From contig CM060734.1 of NCBI GenBank assembly GCA_030704615.1, positions 48,254,042 through 48,318,041 of the forward strand: 64,000 bases of DNA, read 5' to 3'. The translations under genes and the position numbers were made by a program. This document shows, one piece after another, positions 11,400 through 23,498 of this stretch (within the stretch, counting starts at the first letter, position 1; every line of letters begins with the position of its first letter). Source of the DNA: Takakia lepidozioides. Its lineage: Eukaryota > Streptophyta > Takakiopsida > Takakiales > Takakiaceae. Below the pieces are notes generated by a model. The model did no database searches and was not told where the DNA came from. It saw nothing but the letters and a program-made list of their open reading frames with translations.

Positions 11400-12540
11400 A
11401 CATGACAACCTTTCTGGTCCAACATTGCTTATGAATGGACTACCCATCAATCCCAGCGTGACCATTGCTGTTGTTGTGGTGCTGATGGACTCCCTTCTTT
11501 CTTTGTTCTCCAGCTCAGTTACCACTTGCACCTTTTGTATTGCCCCATTTCTTGCATGCAGGTTGTCCTCAACAGCAGGTCCCAATTCCATTTGCATCGT
11601 TGGTGGCCAATCATGGCATACCAGTTGGTCACTGCTCCCTCTTTCTCCATGAGGCTTCCTTGTCATAGCTTGAACACGTCTCCCAGCCCTAGACCTGAGC
11701 TGTTTGCTCTCATCATCCTTACAGGTGTGGCCTTCAACATAGCTTATCGTTCCATTACAACCAGGCTGAGCATTTCCTGCAATCATGGCGTTCCATGAGA
11801 CAACATTTTGTTGAACCATACTGTCAAACACTTGCCGTGCATCTCTGGTTCTCCCATGTTTGGCATACATGTCCATGAGGGCGCTGTTCAGATTGACATT
11901 TGGTACAATTCTAGCCTTCATAAATGTCAGCATAGACCTGCCATCCCTTTTCAAGAGTTGCAGGGCTGACGTGTGCCCTGAAGCAAACATGACTTGGTTG
12001 GGCTTTAAACCTTCCCACATCAATTGCTCATGCATCTCCAGAGCCTAAATTCCACAACTATGTCGGGCACATCCTGCAATCATTGCATCAGATGTCACCA
12101 TATCTCGTTCAGCCATATTGACGAACACCCGCTTTGCATCCTTGTTACCCCCACACTTGGCATACATGTCAATGAGGGAAGTGCCCAAGCTGATACTTGG
12201 CACAACTTCAGCTCCAATGACATCAGTAGGGACCTCTTTGTCTTTCCCCAGGGTTGTCAAGTTCACATATGTATTGCAAATGCACATGAACGGCACCTGG
12301 TTGGGCTTCACCCCTCCATTTCCATAATCTGCAGACAGCCCCTTGCCTTTCTGAATTACCTTTGCTGGTGTAGCCTTAACCCCTTCAGTTACAATGTCAA
12401 AAGTGCGCTCTTCAAGGCCATTAGCACCTGTATAGTGCCAATGATCCAGGTATGTTTGGGGCTGATGCCACTCACCCGTTTGCCTTCCATGATCACTCTG
12501 GGCATATACTGCAATCATTGCATCCCACAAAACCTTGAAA
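11400..12540 (-). pseudogene. PPR (PLS-type) pseudogene fragments
   Basis: PPR motifs read on the minus strand in at least two frames. The first piece (about 12530-12045) contains S-L-I-D-M-Y-A-K-C-G-G and A-E-R-D-M-V-T-S-D-A-M-I-A-G. The second (12035 down to about 11750) contains a G-L-K-P-N-Q-V motif, A-L-M-D-M-Y-A-K-H-G and N-V-V-S-W-N-A-M-I-A-G. PPR proteins bind organellar RNA. The motifs resemble those of the PPR gene at 47-49 kb, so this is probably a related copy. Repeats are interrupted by unrelated sequence, and the frame then runs into the antisense of the gypsy integrase. No start or C-terminal domain survives. Confidence 0.7.
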
Positions 12541-12639
12541 TCCAGATTAACCTTCTGGTGTTCCTCTCAGCTCTCCATTGTGGGCAGAGCTTTGGTTGCT
12601 AACCAAGTCCTTTCTGCAGCCATTTGGTTTGTAGCCTCG

Positions 12640-15050
12640 GTCTAGGATCCTGATCCTTTCATCTTGCGTGCTATTAAAGCAATGATTCGAAATTTCCTAT
12701 GGGGTGCTTCTGATACTTCGTTGGCTAGGCGAGCTTTAGTTTCCTGGTCTCAGCTTTGTCTTAAGAAGAATTAGGGGGGGCTTGGGATTTTGGACCTGGA
12801 AAGTGAGATTACCGCTCTTCTTGGTAAATGGATCCCACGGGCATTCTTGCCTTCAGCAGGCCGTTTGGAAGTATTTGTTTTGGCTGAACATTCAATCCTC
12901 AACTCCATCCTCTAGTCCATCTTGGTTGCCCAATTTTCATTGGCTGGTTCAGGGGGGTTCCAGGAACGACCGGGTGTGCCAGGGATCTTTAGCCTGGCAA
13001 GTTGTATGGAAAGCTTGGACACTATTAAGGGAGTTCCTATACCAAACCCCACCCAAATCCTGGGACGAGGCCTTTCGGCAGCCTCTCTTTGGAAATATGC
13101 ATTGATTGCTCTGTGCTAGCTAACTGCTCTACTCGCTGGGCCTCTTGGGATAGGGCATGCATTTATGGGGTTAAGGATGTTTGGGTTGGGAATGGAATAG
13201 GGCTCTGGGAACATTGGACAGGTAAGCTTCATCCCACTGCTCTCAGATTTGGGTCGCCTTTCATCGCTGAGGTTGTTCCTCTAAGATGGTCTTCCTTGCT
13301 ATCCTCGGGTCGGGAAAACTGGAAACCACCAGCCTGGCGTGGCTGTTTGGGGGGCATACCAGTCAACATTGTTTATGTCTCTGAGGTCAGAAATGGTGCG
13401 GCATCTGGCATTGGCTTTGCGGCCCGATAGGACGGTTCCTTGGATCATTTGGGCCCGCTGGTTTGCCAATCTGACTCTATCTTTGTAGTTAGAACCTTTG
13501 ACTCTTCGGGGTGTGTCAATCCAGTTTATAATGGGGCTGGGACTTTTGGGACAGTGGAGCAGATCCATTTTAGTTTGCTGGTTTTCTAATCTCCCTCTTG
13601 CCCAGCTGCAATGGGACCCGGGCGAATGGAAGTGGTGTATATAGGATAACACTCAACCTTCTTTTTTTCTTACTCTGCCAAGATGGGCTACAAAATTCTC
13701 CAGAGCCATTTTCCTATCTCTGCTAAGCTTTCTGCCAAGTGGGCCCCTATTCTTGTTCCCCAATCTGCTTGGAACAAGGTTTGGCAGGATGTTTGGAGCA
13801 AACAGAGGTCATCTAAGGTGTCAGCTTTTTTTTGGAAACTGAGCAATAGGATCCTCCCCCTCTCCTACTATCAACTGCCCCCTGATGACATTTGCAGATC
13901 CTGATCATCTGCAGAGAAGGAGACTTATGTGCACTGTTTCATGTCATGCCCTTTTGTAGCCCACGTCTGGGTCAGGTTGCACTCCTTATATGCCAACTGG
14001 CATAACTTTGATCTAAATGACCCTTTGTTGCTTCTTCTCAACTCGTCCCCCTCAAGTTCTTGGCTGACTTGTCAAGTGTGGGTAACTCTGCGAGGGCTGG
14101 GACTCTGGCATATCTGGAAAGCACGCTGTGCTTTCATCTTTGATACCAGGCCCTTGTCTGTCAAAACAACCTTGGCTGCCTTTTACTTTGATTTACTAGT
14201 TGAGGCTCGTAAACTGTGGGGGGTTTTGTGGAGCGGCCGGATGCCCTATTCGCAAAATTTGATGCCGAATGGGGGCATAGGGGATTGCTTTGTCAAAGAC
14301 AAGGAGAAGATATCCGGTGGACATCCGAACCTCCAGTCCACTGGTGAATCTCCCAACCATTGGGCATCCCCGGCGGATCTGGAAGACAGGGACATCAACT
14401 GGCGCCATCGCAAGGGCCGTGCTTCAATTGTTAGGGTCCACTTAGACTTCTGATCTTTGGCATTTGTTTGTCAGGGCTCTCTTCTCTCTTCTCTTCTTAG
14501 ACAGCTGCTCTTTCTATGTTCACTGCCCATCTAGTTAGAATGGTACCCGTCACTTAGAGACATTGTCTTGGCTAGGATCAGATTGGTTTTCAGTTGGGTG
14601 CGTGAAGGCTTTGCTCGCTCTTATGATACGGCTTCTTTTTTTTTGGGGGGGGGGAGCACTCCTCAAACAGCTCCACATGCTTTTGTTTTTGGAACTGTTG
14701 GAAGGCTCCTTGCATGACAGACTGTTAGACCAACAACTTGTTTGTCAAACAGCTTGGCTCTCTTAGCTTTTTGTAGTACTATTCAGTACTGTTTGGTTGT
14801 ATTTCTAATGCTGATCTTTTGGCATCTCCTCCCAGATTTCTATTAAAGCCTGAAGCTTAGCTTAATCCTGAACTCCAGGTTTGAATTCTTTAACTAGATG
14901 GCTTAGCTTGCCCTTGGGGCTTGGTTAGGGTGTTACCCAATCTTTCAAAAGATGTAAGCCTTATGGGCTCCTGTCCTGGTTAATTTTTCCAGGACACCTT
15001 TATTAATATGATCTAAAGCCCCTTATTAAAAAAATAAAAAAAATAAAAAT
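12640..15050 (+). mobile_element. 5'-truncated L1-type LINE (3' half of ORF2)
   Basis: The plus strand carries the end of a plant L1-type ORF2 in several frames. It opens with K-A-M-I-R-N-F-L-W-G near 12675, followed by G-G-L-G-I-L-D-L-E-S. A zf-RVT-like segment lies at about 13815-13970 (K-V-S-A-F-F-W-K-L-S-N-R-I-L-P, then C-F-M-S-C-P-F-V-A-H-V-W). The tail segment has L-W-H-I-W-K-A-R. It ends in an A-rich tail at about 15026-15057 (AAAAAAATAAAAAAAATAAA). Endonuclease and RT are missing, as usual for 5'-truncated insertions. Stops and frameshifts break every piece. The minus-strand LINE at 16.4-23.7 kb is the same family: both have G-G-L-G-x-x-D-x-E and D-I-N-W-R-H near their ends. Confidence 0.8.
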
Positions 15051-15059
15051 AAAAAAACC

Positions 15060-16425
15060 TAAAAGCATATTAATCACGTAGGAAATGAGAAATTATCTGG
15101 ACCTGAGCAAAGATCGAAAAACTAGGTTAGTCCCACTACCATGGTAAGCCCATCACAAAGATAGTCTCCGTTCCGTTTAGTTCTATGCAAATTGGGTGCA
15201 GGGTCTATGGTCACAAGGCTACAGCAAACATCTTATGAGCACATTTTCGTCAGGTAAAGAAGCCATCATATAGCAAGATCAAAGGTACATGCATACTCAG
15301 TACGGACTAAAAACTTGGCATTGCATGTCGCTGCCCAGGGTCAGTAAATTCCTGTTTAAAAGTAACCTATATGCGATTATAGTCATAAAACTTGCAAGTG
15401 TATTTGGAAACTAGCTCAAGTGAATTCAACTGTTAGGATTACTTCTGAAACCATATATACATATATAGAAAATATACTCATAAGACATTGTTTGCTATAG
15501 CCTTGAGACCATAGATCCCACACCTAATTTGGCCCAAACACCAGGGCACTGACAATATCTTTGTGAGGGACTTAATCCAACGGTGGATTCCAAATTTTAT
15601 TTTTGCGTTGGATGCCCATGATAGGTGAGCATCCCATCCTATGGTGGAAAGGATTGGTTTGTCCCCAGACAGTCGTAAGCTGTGGTCCGGAACCTACAAA
15701 GGGGTCTGGTTGCAAGGCCAATTTCCCAACGAACCCCATCGTCCTTTAAGGGTTAAGTATAGAAACAAGTGGTCATTTTCTGATCTTCCAGGTCTATGTT
15801 CTGCCATTTTTTTTCCACATGTGCAAAACATCACTGTCCCAAGATCTCATCGTAGAACATAATGTTCATCCTAAAATCGAGTAATTTTGTAATTTTTAGA
15901 CATATACACAACACAATACACCAAATTAATATGTACACAACACCACATAAATTCATGTTATGACAACATTAACAAAATATGATAACAAAGTTGACTTAAA
16001 TACTTTATGCCTTCCTTATCATTACCGAGCTTGAGGTCACTGAAAAGCAGATTATAAATCTCAATGTTACCCTTGATAAAAAAATACAGTGAACAAATAA
16101 TAAGTGGAAAGTAATACTGATGCATTAGACGCCAAAGGATCTTCTTCTAATCAGCTCAATTAATGCATTCTGTATTTTTCCTCTCTTTCTTAGCACCTAC
16201 ATCCCGAGACTTAGCCGTAGCAACGTCCTAATAAGCTTTGTTAGCAGCAAAAGAAGAAATGACATGATTGGGATTAAAGCTTGAAAGGGACTTCCGTCAA
16301 ACCAGTTCTATTTATATGGCTTTGCTGCTCACGATCTTCTAATGAGGAACGAGAGTAAGGGTTAGAAAAGTGGCTATATAACAAGTTGCACATTTTAATG
16401 GGTCCATGTTCTATCCATGTGGGCA
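15060..16425. other. Gene-free stretch between two LINEs
   Basis: No coding sequence, RNA gene or repeat array recognised. A 73-codon ORF at 15641-15862 has no recognisable motif. Confidence 0.4.
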
Positions 16426-16790
16426 GCTCTTTTTTTTCTTTTTCTTTTTCTTTCTTTTTCTTTCTTTCTTATTATTTAAAATAAAATAAAATAAAATAAA
16501 AAACAGGGATTGTGCCCTGGAAGCTTTATTTATGTTTATTTTTGGTGGGGAAAAAAGTAAAACCCCTAAAAGTACCATGAAGGTATACACATCGTAGTCA
16601 GTGAATGGCAAATCGACCTCCTATTGGAGAGTTCCAAAAAATTAGGGCATCATGCCCAATGTAGTGCTAAGCTGTTGAGCGAGTAGCTCACCCAGGGATT
16701 CTAGCAAACAACAGTCTAAGAGCATGTGTAGGTTTTGGCAGTAGAGGTAGAGTCCTAGCGAAGAGCTTGATGATGACTACTACTCTACTG

Positions 16791-18650
16791 CTATCGATCT
16801 GTTTTTGGAATGTCAACGGAACTTGAGTCTCGCAGCTGACTTGATGTGGCGCCAGTTAATGTCCCTGTCAAATTTTTAGGGGAGAGAGTGGATGGCCGTT
16901 CTGAGCCCCCTCCAGGCGTCTGGTGGGCTGGCAGCCCAGTTGCATTCACTTGGTGAAGTGGTAGTACAAATGTGCCCTTGCTTGCCCCAGGATGATTTGA
17001 AGTCTGCATGCAGGTTGGCCGCTCGTTGAGGGTGTCTGTCCATTTCTTCACGCAGTTTTACCCATGCTTTTCTAGCATCAATCTGTATATCCTAGAAAAT
17101 GCGAGCTAATACTGCGGATAGTGACAGAGTCTCACCAGAGAGTGACCAGGAGCAACGTACTTTCCATAGTTGCCATAGTGTAGAAACCCGGAGGCTTTCA
17201 AAGACTGGGCAATCAATGGCTTTCGATTTGGAATTTGTGTCATAGTTTAAAAGTAATGTAAGTGGCGTTTGTGGTTAGGTATCCCAGATGGTGTAGAAAG
17301 CCTTTATGATTCTCCAGATTGATTCTGGGCCTTGGCACAAGAGGAGGCAGTGTTCTAAAGATTCTAGCACTCTTGCGGAGCAGCCTGCTCATAAAAGAGC
17401 GCCCTGGAATTGAAGCCATTCCCCCACCTTGAGCACTCTGTTGGCAATTTGCCATAGGAATGCAGACATTTTTGCAGATTTGGTCTTGCTCTAGATGTTG
17501 CTCCAGATCGCTTTCCAGTTTTCATTGGCAAAGCCATAGTCCTGCCATTTAGCATTCCACTTGGAGTGGAGAGGGCTAATTTGGCCAGTGTTCTGCGGGC
17601 TTTTTTTGCTGAGTAGTTGAAGAAGGGGACTTGGGATCGGCCAAAGGCCCATGTCCATTCTTTAGGGTCAAATTGCAGGTCTATCAGCGGCCTTCCTAAA
17701 ATCCAGATGAAGTTGTTTGCTGCAAGCCAGATGTGTAGAGGTAAGGTAGGATCAGGTTGAGGGTTCATATCTTTTGTCGGGTACGACCAGCAGCATATCC
17801 TAACCGGGGTATGTGGAAAGATGGGGTAATCAATGGGTTGCTCGCTATTCAGAGACAAGGCCATAGAGACAGGGTCAATATCAAATGGAAATCCTGTCAG
17901 GGTATAATCGGATCTCTGGAGAACGAAAAGAACAGTTAGCTTATTGTTGATGATCCCAAGAGTCCAGTAAAGGGATTGTGGATTTGAAGGACCAGTCTGG
18001 AGATTCGAGAGCCAAGTTGGGGGGGATGGAAGCTGTGATTTGAGGCAATCCAGCTGTGGCCCTGTTTTTGCCAACAGATAGTGCAATGATATCTATCTCT
18101 TTAAAGCCATTGTTGCTCCATATATCTTTGAGCTGGCAGATCCCCTTATGATCCCATGAAGACCATCTTCTGGCCTGACAGCGTTGGACTGTGGTAGTTT
18201 GGCTGTTGTTTAAGAAGTTGTGCTGCCGGGCCGTCTCTGCAAATGTCTGAGGTTCCTGTTTTTTAAGGAGAGGCATGAGTTTGGCCCATGCTTGCCAAAT
18301 GGTTGTCCACAAAGGTGAGCCTACGAGCTTGTGTTTGAAGCCCTGCACTGCCCATTTGAAGGGGGGACCCCAAGATGAGTTCCGGAGAGGTGATGCAGCC
18401 ATGATGTTCCCTGCCACGAGAAATTTCCAGCATCCCCCCTCTGGGCCAAAGAATCTAGGGACCCATTTTCCTAACAAAGTGGTAATTTGTATCTCTGGAT
18501 CGATGACACCCAGACCACCATCCTTTTTGGGGAGGCATATTTGTCTCCAGGAGACTTGGGGTCTTCTCCAGCCTGGCGATGATGATTTAGCTCCCAGATA
18601 AAGTTCCGAAGTAGGGTTCTAACCTGTTTGATCTGGGAGGTGTTTGGTCG
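16791..18650 (-). pseudogene. LINE ORF2 C-terminal part (zf-RVT region)
   Basis: ORFs at 18477-17941, 18086-17364 and 17051-16791 continue ORF2 beyond the RT. They carry G-K-W-V-P-R-F-F near 18475. A zf-RVT-like block (A-Y-G/S-Y-G-K-L-P-T-E-C-S-R-W-G, then F-Y-E-Q-A-A-P) lies around 17450-17370. An N-W-R-H-I-K-S segment occurs near 16850. Comparable pieces of the plus-strand LINE are at 12.7-14.45 kb. Frame changes at about 18030 and 17380 and several stops show decay. Confidence 0.7.
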
Positions 18651-19886
18651 CTAGGACGAGGAAAAGTACCAAATGCCTGCAGAGAGGACTTGATTGACTG
18701 CCAGTGCTCTACTTGTGACGGAGAGGTGCTTTGATCCCCAAAAGGTTAGTTTCCTTTTGAGTTTAGCCATGGTGGGCGCGAACCGCTGGTTGTCAGTGAG
18801 GTTAATACCGAAAGTGTAGCCTAGGTAGGTGGTTGATTGCCCCGGTTGAAGCCAGGAAAGGCCTAAGGAGGAGCCCCAAGATGGAGAGGTTCCAATGCAA
18901 GATTTGTTGGTATCTCCGACCAGAATCGCACACGTTTTTGCCCAGTTGACTTTGAATCCAGAGGCCTGGCAGAATGTTTGAAGGGTGTTTGTAGCATTGT
19001 CCAGGTTGGTTGGATTGGCTTGCAAAATGAGAAGAGTATCATCAACAAACATAGAGTCTTTGATCTCTACTGATTGATGCATGTGGTAGTTGGTTATGCG
19101 TAGACCTTTGATTCCTGTATTTGCTTGTAGCATGTAGCCCGCGGAATCCGCAACGAATAGAAAGAGGAAGGGAGATAGCGGGCAACCCTGTCGAACCGAG
19201 CGCTGAAGAGGGAATGAAGGAGAGAGATGGCCGTTGATAATTGCTCTACTGCTGGAGTTTTGGAGCAGAATCTTGACCCATTGGCGGAATGATGGAGGGA
19301 TATCAATTTTGGTGAGAGCCCCCATGAGGAAAGACCATTCAACTCTATCAAAGGCCTTTTCAAAGTCAAGGAGCAGAAGTGCAATTGCCTGGGCCGAGGT
19401 AGAAGCAAAGGGTGGGATTTCTTGGGCCAGTAGGATGTTATCCATTATGTATCTCCCCTTAATGAATCCCGACTGGTTGGGTCTGATAAGTGATAGAAGC
19501 ATAGGCTGTAGCCTCATAGCTAAAGCCTTGGCTATGATCTTGTATGCCACATTAAGGAGGGTGATAGGGCAGTAATTGGAGATGTCCGTGCGATCCCCCT
19601 TTTTAAAAAGAATTGTGATGACCCCTTGTGACATGGTGCTTGGCATGCCCTGAGTGTAAATGTGGTTTGCCATTTCCAGGAAGTCACTGGAGATGTCAAA
19701 CCAAAGAAGTTTGTAGAACTCCACCGGGATCCCGTCTATTCCTAGAGCCTTCCCATTTTGCATTTTCTTGAGAGCATCCTCCAGTTCCGATTCTGAGAGG
19801 GGGCCTTGCAGAGAGTCAGCTTGGGCTGTTGTCACCATGGAAGGGGTATGGAGGAGGCATGTTTTTTGCTGGTGCGAGGGCTGCAT
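18651..19886 (-). CDS. LINE ORF2 reverse transcriptase domain (open 411 codons)
   Basis: This is the longest surviving piece of ORF2. RT motifs appear in order: G-I-D-G-I-P-V-E-F-Y (entry region), I-T-L-L-N-V-A-Y-K-I-I-A-K-A, Q-S-G-F-I-K-G-R, L-L-L-D-F-E-K-A-F-D-R-V-E-W (motif A with the first Asp), V-R-Q-G-C-P-L-S-P-F-L-F (motif B) and F-V-D-D-T-L-L-I (motif C, the two catalytic Asp). The enzyme would copy LINE RNA onto nicked target DNA. The signatures are typical of plant L1-clade elements. The domain looks intact, but stops at both ends disconnect it from endonuclease and zf-RVT, so no functional ORF2 protein can be made. Confidence 0.85.
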   Translation of the reverse strand: MQPSHQQKTCLLHTPSMVTTAQADSLQGPLSESELEDALKKMQNGKALGIDGIPVEFYKLLWFDISSDFLEMANHIYTQGMPSTMSQGVITILFKKGDRTDISNYCPITLLNVAYKIIAKALAMRLQPMLLSLIRPNQSGFIKGRYIMDNILLAQEIPPFASTSAQAIALLLLDFEKAFDRVEWSFLMGALTKIDIPPSFRQWVKILLQNSSSRAIINGHLSPSFPLQRSVRQGCPLSPFLFLFVADSAGYMLQANTGIKGLRITNYHMHQSVEIKDSMFVDDTLLILQANPTNLDNATNTLQTFCQASGFKVNWAKTCAILVGDTNKSCIGTSPSWGSSLGLSWLQPGQSTTYLGYTFGINLTDNQRFAPTMAKLKRKLTFWGSKHLSVTSRALAVNQVLSAGIWYFSSS

Positions 19887-20015
19887 ATTTCCAAGGAGGT
19901 GCTGCTGAAAAGGGTACTGAAGTGTCTCATAGCCAGGGTAGCCATTTCCTTAGAGGATGTGATAGGTAATGCAGACTCAGGATCTATCAGTTCAGCAACG
20001 TTCTGAGCTGCTCTT

Positions 20016-21220
20016 CTAAGTTTTTTTTTTATCGAAGAAGTATTTCGTCATCTTCTCATCTTTAGTTGACCAAGTGATGCCCGCCTGGAGCTTGAGTTTC
20101 TGATCTAGGGATGATTGAAAGGTATCTAGGTTGTGTCTTGCCTCCAAGTATCTCAAAAAGGTATGTTCATCATACCTTGGTGATTCCATTCTGGCCTGAC
20201 AGATGGAGAGGCATTTTGTTAGAGCCTTAATTTTTCTGCTTCGGGCGGCTGCTATCTCTTTACTCATTCTGCGAGCTGCCACCCCAACTGACTTTAGCTT
20301 GGCTAGGAATCTGATTGTTGGGTTTTGACTTGGGGCTTCCGTCTGGGTCCATGCCCGAATGAGTCCATTCTTGAAGGCAGGGTTCTTAAGCAGCGATGTG
20401 TTGAGCTTGAAGATACCCCTGCCTCTGGACTGAAGAAGGGGGATGTTAACGGAAGCTGAAACTAGGGCATGATCGAAACCTTGGGGAATGGGAACTTGGG
20501 GGTAGATGGATACCCACTGAACCAGGTTGAGGGAGGAGTAGAATCTGTCCAGCCTTGCCATCTAAAGGTTGGGGGGCTGTCTGTTGTTTGACCAGGTGAA
20601 CGACGGGAGATTTGTGATAGCTGAGGCAGATGGGGGGGAGGAGGGAGTGACTGCTTCGGTAAGATTGTGATTATGAGTAAGGTTATACCAACTATCCATC
20701 TCCTGAGAGGATGGATTTAAAGCTGGATGGCGCTCGTCGGTCCCGTAGATTCTCCACCATGTTGAAATCGCCCATCAAAACCCAGCTATCAATGTTGGGT
20801 AGGTTTGACATATGCTCATCAAGAGCTGTCCAGAATTCAGCTCTCTCCATCGTGGAGTTAGGAGCGTAAATATTGATGAATCCTATTGATCCTGCATTGG
20901 TTGGGAAGGAAATGGCACAGAACTGAGCTCTACCGGGTATCCAGGAACCTTCCGAGTGCAGGAGCGAGTGAATAGAGGGAGAGAGGAGGAAGGCAATTCC
21001 CCCCTGGTGCCTATCGAGGTTGGTTTCCAGAGGGAAAGGGTTAAGGGCCATAGGTGGTCGGAGAGGTTGGATATTTTGTTATTGTCAAGCTTATGTTCTT
21101 GAATGGCTACTATAACATCTTGCTATTGCAATGGGCTGAGCCAGGATTTGAGCCTAACTCTTTTGAGGGAGTCTGGTCCTTGGCCTAACCCCTGATATTC
21201 CAAGAAGAGAGTTTAATTAA
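20016..21220 (-). pseudogene. LINE ORF2 endonuclease region, broken
   Basis: An apurinic-type endonuclease region begins with L-S-S-W-N-I-R-G at about 21220. It continues through V-A-I-Q-E-H-K-L, W-V-L-M-G-D-F-N-M-V (catalytic G-D-F-N) at about 20760 and A-R-L-D-R-F-Y near 20555. At least four stops and frame changes occur between these landmarks. The segment 20561-20016 is open and links to the RT. The endonuclease would nick target DNA to prime reverse transcription. Confidence 0.75.
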
Positions 21221-21599
21221 CATTGGGGGGGAAGGATTGGCTGAGAAGAGTGTTCTCATTTGATGGCCTGGGGTCGTGAAACAAAAAGTGGAGCCTTTTG
21301 TCGGTATGAGGCAGGGAGCTAACCCAGCGGAAGCCCGGGGGGGCTGTCGGGAGGATTTTTTTGACTTGAATGAGGATGAGGGTTGGGGCATAAAAGGGTT
21401 GGGGTTGAGGTGGATGTTGATGTGGGATGAACTGACCAGATGGGGGTTTTGTAGCAGTGATGGAGAGGAGGTGAGCATAAATACGAAGGAAGGTGGATGG
21501 GAGGGGCGATAGTGTGAAGGCACGGCCTTGGTGTAGCTGATTGCTGTGGTAAGGGAGAGAGGCTGGTGGGGTGAAGGCGATTGAAGGGAGTTTCTTGCG

Positions 21600-23498
21600 A
21601 CGAGCGGCTTTATTTCTTGGTTCCTGGAAGCATAACACCCAGCATCTTTTTGCAACTTTTAAATCAGAATAGAATATAAAGCAAGGGGAGGGGGTGATGG
21701 GAACCTGAGTGTCGGATGCAGGTGGTGGTGTGAGCATGAGAGGAGGCCCGCATGGTGAGACTAGCTTGTCTTTGAAATTCACTGTCGGGGACAACTGGAT
21801 GTCTTGTACCTGTGGAGGCCATGGAGCGGGTGTCAACTCGTGGGGCATGGTCGGTGCTGCTACCATTGATTGTCTGGAGGCACTCGAGGAAGAGGATTGG
21901 TCCTTTGTTTCTGTTACCCCGTAGAGATGGTCCCTGGTGCGCTGCAGGTCGCCTCGGTGGTTGTCTTCGTCGATTTTTGCTTCTATGATAGCATCCAGCA
22001 GTGAGAACGCATTTGAGAGTGTCTCCCTGAATTCTGGTCTGAGTTTGCTAGCCCCCCTTGGCTCTGAGAGAATGCTTCTTTTAACCCAGATTGCTTGCTG
22101 TGGCGGCTTGGCTATGTAGATGTTAGCTTCCTCCATAAGGGCCAAGATGTGGGCTGCTGGGTTGCAGCTGAGCCCTTCGAAGTTTTCAAGTATGAACCCC
22201 ACGACACTTTGGTGGTGCTAGCCAGGTGGTAGTAGGGTAAGAAGGCTGTGAAAAAATTTTGTATTTTTTTTTTGAGCATGTTCTCAGGGCAGCTGTCAGG
22301 TGGACAGATAGCGATGAAGTGTCGGACATCTTGGATGGTGATCCAAAGGGATGCAAAATCCTCCCAAGCCGCTTCCGTGATGAGAAAAGACTGGGGGGGG
22401 GCCTTTCCTGTAGACCAGCGGGGTGATGCATGAGGCTTTTGGGGGATCTTCAATGTTGACCTCGGAGGAGCAGCGCAGGGAGATGTGTTGGAATGATTTG
22501 ATGCCCATGCATATCCTAGCCACCGAAGGATTGCTGGCAATTTCCGTTAGCACCACTGTTTTCGAAGTGTTTGGCAGAATACCACTGTCTGCCAAGGGGG
22601 GTGTTGGTGATGGAAGTACATCGCCTACCGGGATCCATTTGCCTTTCCTTTCCCAATTTGCTTTTTTAAGTGCAGATTCGTGTCGCATGGGGTTAGCTCC
22701 ATCTCTGAGTTTCTTTGGTACTGGTGCTGCCGGGCTGCTTGAATTCGTTGCTTTACCTTCCTGCCGCATGGCTTGCAGCAGGTCCGCCAGATAGAAATAC
22801 CCAAAGTGTCTAGCAATATCTGGGAGGTTGTAAAGGTACTGATCTGGAATAAATGGCACTGCGATGATTCTAGGCCCCCAAAGCTTACCATTTCTGTTGC
22901 CTAGTTTGGAAGACCAAGGGAAGACATTGACATTGAACCCATGGAGATGTGGGTTGAATTTCAAGGCCACATCTGCCGCCTCTTGAGTCTCAAAGTGGAT
23001 CGAGAAGAAGCCCCTACCTTTTGCATGGCAGAAGTGCTGCTTTAGCCCCCCTCTCCCCCCAAGATGGTGGGAGGCCCAGTACCTAACATGAGCCCTGCTG
23101 ACTTTTCTGCCTGGAAAGTGCAGCAAGACGCCCTTTTCCTCCATTGCGGTAACCCAACTGTCTAGACCATCCATGTCCACGTCCACCAATGACCACTCCC
23201 CACTCATCGCTTCTTGTTCCTCTAATGTGTCTTTGAGGTAGTCCTGCTGATCGCAGGGGATGGGTGAGTCCTCCGTCGTTGGATTGAACACAGAATTAGG
23301 AGGAGGAGCGATGGGCCGCTGCCAAGAGCTAGAGGTTGCGTGGAGAGGTGGCGACTGAGGCCTGCCATGCAGCGAGCGATGAGGGGGGGGGGATTGATTG
23401 AGCTTGATGCGCCAGGAAGTAGCCAGTGCCCGAGGAAGGCTGAGGGCGGTTGACATGCTGGGTTCGTGGTGACCTCTGTAGAGGCCGCTTCCAGCCAT
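21600..23498 (-). pseudogene. LINE ORF1 (gag-like, DUF4283-type) with frameshifts
   Basis: ORF 23498-22296 starts with a proline- and serine-rich leader. It then holds a globular block (W-V-T-A-M-E-E-K-G-V-L-L-H-F-P-G, then G-F-F-S-I-H-F-E, then W-S-S-K-L-G-N-R) like the DUF4283/zinc-knuckle ORF1 proteins of plant L1 elements, which bind element RNA. The frame moves to the ORF at 22540-22112, then to 22202-21213. That is two frameshifts, one near the T-rich run at about 22258-22272. The C-terminal part is low-complexity and overlaps the start of ORF2. No clear CCHC knuckle is visible. Confidence 0.65.
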
